A DNA stretch of 64,000 nucleotides from Plecoglossus altivelis (Eukaryota; Chordata; Actinopteri; Osmeriformes; Plecoglossidae), in the NCBI GenBank assembly GCA_036571765.1, contig BROE01000007.1:10779264-10843263 (forward strand). Reading direction: 5' to 3'. The notes beneath the pieces were generated by a model that had not been told where the DNA came from, searched no databases, and saw only the letters and a list, made by a program, of their open reading frames with translations. Both the position numbers and the translations under genes were made by a program. Positions 1 to 9,190 of the stretch are shown in pieces. Position 1 is the first letter of the stretch; every line of letters begins with the position of its first letter.

Positions 1-3000
1 CCATCCTGGAGCACATGTGTGCTGACGTGTTCCAGCAGACCGGCCTGGCTCTGAGGCCCCCCATCGAGGGCCAGGAACCCATCCCCTACCGGAACCTGCT
101 TCCGGCCAAGGAGCCCATCCACGAGGCCCTCAGCAAGCAGTTCCGCACCGTGCTGTGGAAGGGCTGGGTGGACAGCAGGGCGCTGCACTTGTTTGAGAGC
201 CTCCTACACATGGGAGGTGTTTTCTGGTTCACTAACAACCTGGTCAAGGTATACTAGAAAACCTTAGAAGATGCTCAACTTTCACACCATTAGACTACAG
301 TGTGGTTTTGTTGCATTTAAGTCAATGCCTGTGTCCATGTGCCTGTTGTCAATGAAGAATGCTGATGAACCTTCTTGATGAACCGGTTCTTCTCCAGGAA
401 CTTCTGAAGGAGACTCGGCAAGAGTGGGCTAACCGTGTGGTGGAGCTGCTCTACAGCATCTTCTGCTTGGACACCCAGCAGATCACCCTTACTCTGCTGG
501 GCCACATCCTGCCAAACCTGCTCACTGACTCCGCCCACTGGCACAGCCTTGCAGACCCACCTGGCAAAGCTTTAGCCAAGTAAGCACTCATCTTATCCAG
601 CGAGGGCACAGCATGGACGGCTGCTGCTCAAACACGCTCCGCAATCTCAGATATGGAATGAATAGGACAGTTTGCCCTACGACACAGTCAGTCATCCTAT
701 TCTAGTTAGACCAGAGATGTGTCAAGGAAGGAAGCCTTTGGGTTAGGGGTTAAACTATCCATTCTGTTAATCATGTGACGTTGTCCTTCAGGCTGTCAGT
801 GTGGTGTGCCCTCAGCTCCTACTCATCCAGCCACAAAGGCCAGGCCTCTGCCAGGCAGCGCAAGAGACAGAGGGAGGATATTGAGGTAGCACACACAAAC
901 ACCTACACTGAACAGAAATACACTCTCACCCACACAGATGCATAATACACATTCACCTACCACCTACACTGAAGCATGCTTTGCTCGTGATGGACTGTTA
1001 AATGCTAAGAGTACTTATATTGGAGTTAGAAAGTGCTAGGTAGACACAAGTACTGGGCATTAAGTGTGTGTGTGTGTGTGTGGGGGGGGGGGGCATACAG
1101 TTACTCATCCAGTATTGTTTGTGCTTGACGCCAGGACTATAGCAGCCTGTATCCTCTGGATGATACGCAGCCCTCCAAGCTGATGCGCCTGCTCAGCTCC
1201 AACGAGGACGAGCCAGTGGTCCTCTCCAGTCCAGGTGAGTCTGCTGAACCTCTGACCACACTGCCTCTGAACACACTGCCTCTGAACACACTGTCTCTGA
1301 ACACACTGCCTCTGAACACACTGCCTCTGAACACACTGTCTCTGAACACACTGCCTCTGAACACACTGTCTCTGAACACACTGTCTCTGAACACACTGTC
1401 TCTGAACACACTGCCTCTGAACACACTGCCTCTGACCACACTGTCTCTGAACACACTGCCTCTGAACACACTGCCTCTGACCACACTGCCTCTGACCACA
1501 CTGCCTCTGACCATACTGTCTCTGAACACACTGCCTCTGAACACACTGTCTCTGAACCCTGGGAAGACCAGCAAGTCAGGGGGTCACTTCCGTTAGTGTC
1601 TGCTAAATGAATTCAATGTACATGTAGTTGATCACATAACATGGTTTGATCATGTTTGGAAATCAGCAACGTAAAGCAAGAGATTTTCTATACCACTGAG
1701 CAGGAAGTGCGTCATGTTGTGCTGATGAACACAGGTTCCGTTAGAATACCCCGTCATATAACCAGACTGGGGCTGTATCAACGTGAGTGCTACACTTGGA
1801 AAAACCCGGTTGACAGAAATTTCGTCCAGATGCTGGTTAAGACCAGACTAACGCAACAACAAGTTGACACTTGTATGCTCCGTTGGCCAGATTAGTTTGG
1901 CATCCATAGCTGGAAGGCTTGTGTGAATTTCTCAAGCAGTCTTTACATGTTACACTGCCTGTCATCTAGTTGTTACATGTGCCTTACATGGCTCAATAGA
2001 ACATTGTTGCTTATAATGAAATGCATTTCCCAATAGTGAAAGTTATATTTTATATCAAATTTGTTATACAACATTATTAAAGTACTAGAAGTGTTCATTC
2101 TTGGTATCCATCTTAATTAAGGCATAGTCATAAATCCAAAACGTGTTTGCTGTTCATTTGAGCAATCTTGGTTATTCACGTCTCCAGGAAGTTCCCAGTA
2201 TCGAAATGTCCATCCATCCATTTTCTTTCACTTATCCGGGGCAGAGTCGCGGGGGCAGCAGTCTGAGCAGGGAAGCCCAGACTGTTGGCGTTTACCCAAC
2301 TGGGTAAACGTAAATGTACAGTTCCATTTACCCAACTGGGTAAACGTAAATGTACAGTTCCATTTACCCAACTGAGTAAACGCCAACATAAGGCGGCTGA
2401 GCCGCGGGGCTATAAGCAAGCCCACGCTAGCTCACCACCTCTCCCCACGGGCAACGCCAGAGAAATGTAGAGTCCAGCCTCATTCGAGGTTAATGGATCC
2501 TGAACCCAAGCTGTGTGTGGAGGCGAGGCCGACTATATCTAGCCGGTAACGCTCTACCTCCTGCACAAGCTCGGGCTCCTTCCCCGCTAGCGAGGTGACA
2601 ATCCGTGTCCCCAGCGCTAGAGACCGTGTGCAGAGCGAATCTCTTTGGTCTTGTCATCATAGGGGTTTGGTGAACCGCGCTTAGTCTGGCTAGTTACCTA
2701 GGACCAGTTTGCCCTTGGAGACCCTACCAGGGGCTTATTGCCCCCGACAACATAGCTCCTAGGATCATCCAAGCACTCAAACCCCTCCACCACGTTAAGG
2801 TGGCGGTTCAAGGAGGGGAGTATCAAAACGTGTGTTGCATTATTTTGGAAAGTGTTCTAGTTTGGTATTTACAAACTGATATTGAAACAGAGCTGGAATC
2901 ATGATGAAATCTTTTTTCATTTTGTCAGACAAATGAGTCTTGTAGAATAGAAGAAACATGTCATCATATTTTCCACATCTATTTATGCATTTAAAATGTG

Positions 3001-4344
3001 TATTTAATGATCTCGTTTTCTTACTGTAAGCTTTGGAGAACATATTCAGTAGCTATATATAGCACATTTAACCACAGAAAAACTATTCAATAAAAAATGA
3101 ATGAAATGTAATTTCAATGAAACTATTTCATCATATACAAGGAATCCCTTAACTGTTTTGCAACATCACGTCATGACTGCCCACGATTTCATTATGTGAC
3201 ATTGTTTCCCTAAAATGTTTCCTTGGGTGTGTAGCCCGTCAACATAATATTTTTCTTGGTGACCCATGTGACAAAAGTGACGCATCAGAGTTCGTGTTTG
3301 ACTGATTTGTCTATTACCTATGGAACTGTCCCGTGTTCTCCTGGCCATGTCTGACCTTTGCCCTCCTCCGTAGGTGATCGCACCATGAGCAGCTCCCTGT
3401 CCGCCTCCCAGCTGCACACCGTCAACATGAGGGACCCTCTTAACCGTGTCCTAGGTCAGCCCTGGCTCCCACAGCAGCATGTGGAGCGTGTTTACATGTC
3501 CTCACTACATACAAAAAAGTACACAAAAAAAGTACAAAATAAAAAGTGTAAGCTGTGATATTAAACAGAACGACTTGAATCATGTCTACCGTTGCTTCAA
3601 AGCTATTGTTTATGTCCAGTACCTATTGGCTACGTCTAGATTTGCTAGCTAGGATGTCTGAGGTCATCTTATTCTGCGTGGGTGAGAGTACTGATGCCAC
3701 GACATCTGACATGGATCTAGGTTTTCATTCTTTGTCGCTGTTTAACCAGCATTGCGTGGGAGAGCAGCCATCTCTTCTTTTGTCATGCCCTTTTTCTGTC
3801 TCCTCAGCCAATCTGTTCCTGCTTATCTCCTCCATCCTGGGCTCCAAGACCGCAGGACCCCACACCCAGTTTGTCCAAAGCTTCATGGAGGAGTGTGTGG
3901 AGTGTCTGGAGCAGGGAAGTCGAGGCAGCATCTTGCAGTTCATGCCTTTTACCATGGTGAGTGGGAGTGTGGGAGGAGGGTGGGAATATTTCAGGTGGAA
4001 TTTAGAAGGGTCAAGTGAACGCAGATGACAGATTTTCTTCATCTTCCCTGCAAGTATTTTGGATGTGTAAATGTTTAGTAATAGTTGAGGGGGAAAAAAT
4101 GAATGTTCAGAATGTTTTGAAAATTAGCTCATCGTATCATGACTCAGGAGTTTTTAGAAGATGTGGAGGAGGGTTTATGTATGCGTCTGTGTCTGTCTCT
4201 GTTTCACTGTTTCTGGCCTTCACACAGGTATCAGAACTAGTGAAGCTCCCTGCTCTAGCCAAGCCTAAGGTGGTTCTCGCCATCACAGATCTGAGTCTGC
4301 CTCTAGGGAGGAGGGTAGCTGCTAAGGCTATTTCTGCCCTATAG
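1..4344 (+). CDS. med24: Mediator complex subunit 24, C-terminal part (7 exons, 5' end outside window)
   Basis: Exons read as 1-248, 398-579, 792-885, 1135-1234, 3374-3454, 3808-3956 and 4228-4344 (stop TAG 4342-4344). All junctions are GT-AG and phases match, giving 322 codons plus stop from base 3. The protein matches the vertebrate MED24 C-terminus as I know it: segments such as DSRALHLFESLLHMGGVFWF, SKLMRLLSSNEDE, SSLSASQLHTVNMRDPLNRV, AGPHTQFVQ and KVVLAITDLSLPLGR. MED24 is a tail-module subunit of the nuclear Mediator complex that links nuclear receptors and other activators to RNA polymerase II. The human protein is about 990 residues, so roughly the last third is here. The gene is convergent with csf3, the same arrangement as in human. 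Its fourth visible intron begins with a minisatellite. Identity is very secure; exon borders rest on splice consensus and phase. Confidence 0.97.
1063..1093. repeat. (GT)n followed by poly-G
   Basis: A GT dinucleotide run passes directly into a run of about 12 G in the med24 intron before the exon at 1135. Confidence 0.9.
1249..1558 (+). repeat. 15-bp minisatellite, about 20 copies, at the start of a med24 intron
   Basis: The unit is ACACTGCCTCTGAAC with C/T and A/C variants, repeated in exact 15-bp register. It begins about 14 bases after the donor that follows exon 1135-1234. Because 15 is a multiple of 3, it stays open in all frames. In the med24 frame it would encode Leu-Pro-Leu-Asn-Thr repeats until a stop at 1594-1596. 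The overlapping reading frames here are products of the repeat, not genes. Confidence 0.95.
2206..2825 (-). mobile_element. Fragment of a teleost non-LTR retrotransposon (LINE) with an internal insertion
   Basis: The stretch resembles a very common teleost dispersed repeat. On the + strand it opens with CCATCCATTTTC, a step TATCCGGGGCAGAGTCGCGG and GGGAAGCCCAGACT. It later has AGGCGAGGCCGACTATATCT, CATAGCTCCTAGGATCAT, and ends with AAGGTGGCGGTTCAAGGAGG. Read on the - strand it finishes in TGGATGGA units, as LINE 3' ends do, so I place it on the - strand. No intact ORF remains. A fold-back insertion sits at 2284-2388. The exact family (L2, CR1 or RTE type) is not assigned. Confidence 0.7.
2284..2388. 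repeat. Fold-back insertion containing a 36-bp near-palindromic tandem repeat
   Basis: Two full 36-bp units (2291-2326, 2327-2362) and a partial third (2363-2382) each carry the near palindrome TTTACCCAACTGGGTAAA. The whole block is bounded by inverted arms TGTTGGCGTTTACCCA and TGAGTAAACGCCAACA. It interrupts the LINE-like sequence just after CCCAGACT. Confidence 0.75.
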
Positions 4345-4520
4345 GACCTGTCTCCACCATGCCTCCCAGATGAACACTGACAGACATTCCCCTGCCATTT
4401 CAATGGACCAGGTGCATTCAGAAAACACATTCAAAAAAAGTGTTTTTACCCATCAGTCTTTTAGGTTATTATTCTGTTAGTGACAGCAATTCAGTCCTTT
4501 TTCAGTTATGAGTCTGTTTA

Positions 4521-4546
4521 AATAAAAGTAAACTATGTGTAATAAA
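4521..4546 (+). promoter_or_regulatory. med24 polyadenylation signals
   Basis: Two AATAAA hexamers lie at 4521-4526 and 4541-4546, about 180-200 bases after the med24 stop, giving a short 3' UTR. Confidence 0.7.
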
Positions 4547-5406
4547 GAAAAGTCAATCAACTTGACTCTGCTGTGTGTCTGAAAATCAGTTCTCTGAGGT
4601 TTTACTTTCTAGAAGTGTTTCTTGTAAAGGAGGTCAAATTTAGTTTCTATTCCTTCAAGAAGGCCCTGCTTTGCTTGCTAGACATCTGTTGCTGTCAGAA
4701 CGATCTCATGACTTTTTTGGCATTATTTTCATTTTCCTTTTCGTCGTATCGAGAGATTAGTAGTAGTAATCCTTGCCCACTTTTGAACACCAGGACGGAT
4801 ATTTAAAAAATTTACTTGCTAGATGGATTTGCTGAATAATCCTCAAGATCTCATGCCTTTGTGAGTCACACAGACGTCCTTCAGGAAGTGAATCATCTGT
4901 CTGAAAATCAGATGTTGTAATACACTTTGTGGCTCATTGGAAAATTGACTGCAAAGTCACAAAACTGCCTTTTATTGTGTATATTTACCCATTCTTGGTA
5001 AAACATTCATTTTCAGTTTTACTGGTCCTCATTTGTGTCATAACTTACCCACTGATGTAAAAGATGGGAATTAAAATGGTTGAAACAGTTTACAATTTCT
5101 TCAAGAAATGCTTCTGGTATATAAGGAACTCTTTGCCTGACTGTGATGCATGCAAATCATAGAAGTTTGTATCCATATTTAACGATTTACTAGAAATCCC
5201 CTTAAGAGTTGATGATGACTATCTCCATTTTTGTTTGAGGGATTTTTCCTCACGTCTTTCTTGTGTCGTCATCCTGATCAAATCTATCCATAGTTACTTG
5301 TGAGAACAAGACGTCTGGGCTAGAAATATAGGATGTACCTTTTAGTAAAAACATTCATAGATTTTAAAAAGAGACTCATTTGCGATGGACATACATGTTG
5401 AAAGTG
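4547..5406. other. Convergent intergenic stretch between med24 and csf3
   Basis: AT-rich DNA between the two facing 3' ends. I see no splice-linked coding sequence, RNA gene or recognisable transposon; the short open frames here lack any familiar protein pattern. Confidence 0.6.
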
Positions 5407-5412
5407 TTTATT
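5407..5412 (-). promoter_or_regulatory. Probable csf3 polyadenylation signal
   Basis: TTTATT on the + strand is AATAAA on the - strand, about 380 bases after the csf3 stop and beyond the AU-rich cluster, giving a plausible 3' UTR length. Confidence 0.5.
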
Positions 5413-5643
5413 CATCATAAAACATGGATAGAAAAATATATTTTTATCAAACAATCTTTATCAAAAATATGATTGATGAATGGCACATATTTACTGAAAA
5501 ATGCATTTAATCTATGTAACCCTATTTCAATTTAGCTTATAAAGCTATCACTGGTTATTTTATTGTATTAGTGCCCTAATAGAGTATTGGTGATATTGAA
5601 ACAAACATTGTAGCAAATGTCAACATAATTTGTACAGTGCAAT

Positions 5644-5715
5644 ATAAATAACGATTCATTATATTACAAGCAATATTACAAGCAATAAATAGTATAAATA
5701 ATTAATACATAAATA
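5644..5715 (-). promoter_or_regulatory. AU-rich element cluster in the csf3 3' UTR
   Basis: Four copies of UAUUUAU in the sense of the csf3 mRNA lie within 72 bases (5644-5650, 5685-5691, 5694-5700, 5709-5715). Clustered AUUUA motifs in the 3' UTR are a known hallmark of mammalian CSF3 and other cytokine mRNAs. They recruit decay factors such as tristetraprolin and keep the transcript short-lived. Confidence 0.8.
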
Positions 5716-5790
5716 GGTTGGGTTTAAATTATATATAAACATCTCCAAAAACAATGACCATAATGTGCTTTTCAGACGAGGAGTGTGTGT

Positions 5791-7744
5791 CTACATAGCG
5801 TCTAATGCCAAACTGGGCTGGACGATGTTCCTCAGACTGCGGATGACATCTTGTCCGAAGGCTTGGAGCTGCACCAGAGTCAGGTGCATCGCCACCTGAG
5901 CCTCATATTGGCCACTGACTTTCAGCTCCAGATGAGCAGGCGTGGGCTCCTGTTTGGACTCTGTCTGAACTATTTTCAGCATCTGCAACGCAAAAGAATT
6001 TGTACTTTTTCTATCATTTTCCTGAGATGGGGTCTGATTTGCTTTGACACATGATCCCTTATCCCTTAATATTACATATTCTACTGTAGCTAAGTTCTAT
6101 TATGATACTAAAGTGTGGAGTAGGATGCTAGGAGGTCTCTAATCACCTTTCTGATCATTATGAGAAGGTCTCTGAGGTCACGCTGCATCTCAGTCACTCT
6201 GTCTGTCGCAGCCAGATGCTGTGAAGCAGCCAGCAGTAGGTCCTTTTGCTGTTGCAGACCCTGCAACATATGTCTCAGGACATTTTCCTGTAGAAGACAA
6301 GCACAATGTTAGTCATGTATCTCCTTTACTCTGTGATATGAGAAGGCAGTAGAGGTATTTAGTTCTGGCAACCCCCTTACCAATGGATAGTCATTTGACA
6401 GAGCTTTAATAGTAGGAGCAGAGGGAATTCCAATCTTTGTCGCCATGAACTGCAGTTTGATGTGCTCATCGGGTGAGTTTAGCGTCAGAGTCTGAAAGAG
6501 CGAATTAAGATATTCGTGTCAATGCTTTGACGTAGTTACAGTTGATATCAATGCATAATGATGTATTTAGTAGAATTTGGGTAACAATGTATTCATGAGT
6601 GTGTGTATCTCTCAATACCTTATTATAAAACAGTAAACTAATCCATGTTCAATAACATACTATCCGAGATCTATAGCAAAACTGGTGAGAAATTTACAAA
6701 CGCATTGAGTCTGGAAGAGACTAGAGTAGGTCAGGCCTGCACAACGCCTAAATGGCCAGCTGGGATCCACACATGCTTCACAGTGGGAAACAACGCTATA
6801 ATCAGTTCTCGACTTCCCTATCCATTTGTAAACTGCTAAGACATCGACTGCTTTTAAAACAATCCCGACAATATGCCTCCTTCAAGGAAAATATAAATAC
6901 AAATGCATTATCACTTACTTCTGCATGAATGCAAGACTTGTGTGTCTCGGGAACTGCAAGAATCACTTTATCGATCAAAGCCCGGCTTTTCCTTCCGATA
7001 TCATAGAATTGAGGATCTTCGACAAGAACACCGGTCTCAGCCATGAAGGAGTCGCCAGAATATCCCTCAAGAGGGGCGCTGAACGCTGAAGTGGCCATGT
7101 AGCAGTGAATCGCTAAAACTGCTGGAGGAAAAACAAACGATTCAGACAGCTGCTAACGAAACACGGATTCAAATGACCACTGCTAAAAGGGGCTGGTGTC
7201 TGATGTACTATGATTAGACTGGCGGTCTCTTTTACATTACCAAAACATACTCTAACTAGTTAAAAATAGTAATCATAGTAAAAATAGTAATCATCATCAA
7301 GTGTTGGATATTGGAAGTTCAACTTAATACTAATAATGACCGCAACAACAACAACAAAAATATATTAATGTGACAAAGTCAAGTCATAGACCTATAATAG
7401 GCTACCTAATGGAAATAACGTTGATATATTTTTTAACGTTATTTCAAATACAACTTTTTGTTCTCTCTCTTTTAAACTTTCCGTACAACTTTATACCTAA
7501 CTGTTAAACAAACGTCAGATAATAATCCGCATTTCAAAGGGAGACCGGATGATATAGGATATGAATGCTAAATGGATACTAATTAATATTAATAAATTCA
7601 TCCAGTTCCTACCTTACAGTATCCTATGAGCCTATAATTCTCATGTCTGTTCTCCAGTAATTTAGGGAAATCGCAGAGAAACAACAGGCTCGATTGCAGA
7701 AGTTTAAATTCATTACACTGCTACTCACCAATCAGCATGTTCAT
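5791..7744 (-). CDS. csf3: Granulocyte colony-stimulating factor, five exons
   Basis: Exons on the - strand: 7744-7729, 7121-6919, 6491-6381, 6287-6147 and 5982-5791 (stop TAG 5793-5791). All introns are GT-AG and the join is in frame, 220 residues. The five-exon plan, with a tiny first exon that codes only the start of the signal peptide, matches CSF3. Residues 1 to about 20 (MNMLIAVLAIHCY...SAFS) are a hydrophobic secretion signal. The mature part keeps fish G-CSF motifs: VEDPQF, THKSCIH, QFMATKIGIPSAP, MQRDLRDLLIMI and VAMHLTLVQLQAFGQDVIR, spread over four predicted helices. It is a secreted ligand of the G-CSF receptor (Csf3r), driving neutrophil production and release. The only Cys in the mature chain is in THKSC; the later position that is Cys in human is Val (ENVLRHM). 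Convergent with med24, as in mammals. Confidence 0.95.
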
Positions 7745-7826
7745 CTTGTTTAGCCGATTTCACCAAGGGAGGAATTACTCAAAATTACCTCTGCAATCTT
7801 CATTGATAAAGTAGATGACTAGTAGA

Positions 7827-7834
7827 TATTTATA
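7827..7834 (-). promoter_or_regulatory. csf3 TATA box
   Basis: The - strand reads GGCTATAAATATC, with TATAAATA at 7834-7827, about 83 bases before the csf3 ATG. Transcription should start near 7804, giving a 5' UTR of about 60 bases. Inducible cytokine genes commonly have such TATA promoters. Confidence 0.75.
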
Positions 7835-8164
7835 GCCTTCCACACAAAGTACTAGTGCGGTGATGTAAAAATGTACAACCCAGATTTTGGTTGCTCACTT
7901 TCATTCTGATTAATGAATCAATACAATGTAGTCCGTCATTCAGTGTATATCGTCATTCAGTATACAGTCTCATTCTAAATAATGATGTTATTTAAACTGG
8001 CCAGTTGACACACAACAATTTTAAATTTACTCTTTTATTTCAAACTGAATCTAAATCCAAGTCTTTCTCCCTGTGAAGTAAAATTGTGATATTGCTCTTT
8101 GTGATATTGCTCATTGTGGCATTACAGAAATGTTGACATTTTCCATATGACGTATGTTACATAT

Positions 8165-8219
8165 TACAGATGTGGTATTATATACTACATCATCAATGTG
8201 ATTATATACCACATCTGTA
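8165..8219. repeat. Inverted repeat with 14-bp perfect arms
   Basis: TACAGATGTGGTAT (8165-8178) is matched by its reverse complement at 8206-8219 around a 27-base AT-rich loop. It could be a small MITE remnant or a transcribed hairpin. There is no other sign of a gene. Confidence 0.7.
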
Positions 8220-8419
8220 CAAAGATGTAGAAATTCAAAGATGAATTCTTTAGATTTTGGTGTGTGATGCTTGGTAACAATAATGCTGACATTATAGGAT
8301 AACCAAAAGTTATGTTATTCCAAGTTTACAGAGTATACAGATTCCACTAATTATTACACAAGGAACATTGGGGATTGATCTACTAATGTCATTATATTGT
8401 TTTGAGAATCGTAATTAGT

Positions 8420-8745
8420 CATTCATTCATTTATTCATTTTGTATTGCTTATTCCCGTCAAGGATTACAGTGTTCCCATTAGGGGTCACGGGTGATCTCA
8501 GTGGCTTTAGGTAGGGTACAACCTAGACTGGGGCTGGCAAGTCACAGGGCTAACACACAGGGAGACATAGAAAACCATTCACTCTCACATTCATTCTTTC
8601 GGGGCAGTTTGGAGTTTCCTATCAACCTGTTGCATGCACGTCTTTGGATAGTGGGAGGAAGCTGGAGTGCCCAGAGAGAACCCATCGTAACACAGGGAGG
8701 ACATGCAGACTCAGAGAGATGATGAGATGTTGAATTTGGCCCAAT
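8420..8745 (+). mobile_element. Copy 1 of a common teleost interspersed repeat
   Basis: Contains the familiar fish repeat phrases TTATTCATTTTGTATTGCTT, GGGGTCACGG, CAAGTCACAGGGCTAACACA, ACCATTCACTCTCACATTCA, then GTCTTTGGATAGTGGGAGGA, CCCAGAGAGAACCCA and GGGAGGACATGCAGACTC. No coding capacity is left. A truncated relative lies 160 bp downstream in the same orientation. Family name not assigned; probably a non-LTR 3' tail. Confidence 0.7.
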
Positions 8746-8904
8746 AATTTTTTTTTTTATTATTTACCTAAACTTCATTGACACTACTGTAAGCCTGTAT
8801 CAGAATCATCTAGGAAGTGATCTAAATAAGGATCTGGAAGTTCCAGTGAAGCACAGAGAGGAGTTTCACAACTGACTAAGGCACTGAATATATTTGACAT
8901 ACAT

Positions 8905-9190
8905 TGTCTACTGCTGATCCCTGGGAGGGATTGCAGTGCTGCTTATTCCCATTTTGGGGTGCCACTCTCTAGGGGCAATTTCAATATACCTATTAACCTA
9001 TCACATGCATGTCTTTGGATGGTGGGAGGAAGCTGGATTGCCCAGAGAGAACCCACAGTAACATGGGGAGGACATGCAGACTCCACCCAGAGAGATCATG
9101 TGATGTTGGATTTGGCCCAAGAATTGAACCCATGATCTCCTTCCTGGGAGGCAAGGGCTCTAACCGCGCTGCCACTATGCACCCCAATAT
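8905..9190 (+). mobile_element. Copy 2 (truncated) of the same interspersed repeat
   Basis: Shares GTCTTTGGATGGTGGGAGGA, GCCCAGAGAGAACCCA, GGGGAGGACATGCAGACTCC and a tail CTCTAACCGCGCTGCCACTA with the copy at 8420-8745, but lacks its middle portion and extends further at the 3' end. The two look like independent insertions or an old duplication. Confidence 0.65.

Noticed and set aside
1137..1596. Repetitive open frames on both strands
   Set aside because: They arise from a 15-bp minisatellite whose period keeps every frame open; only the first part on the + strand is med24 exon.
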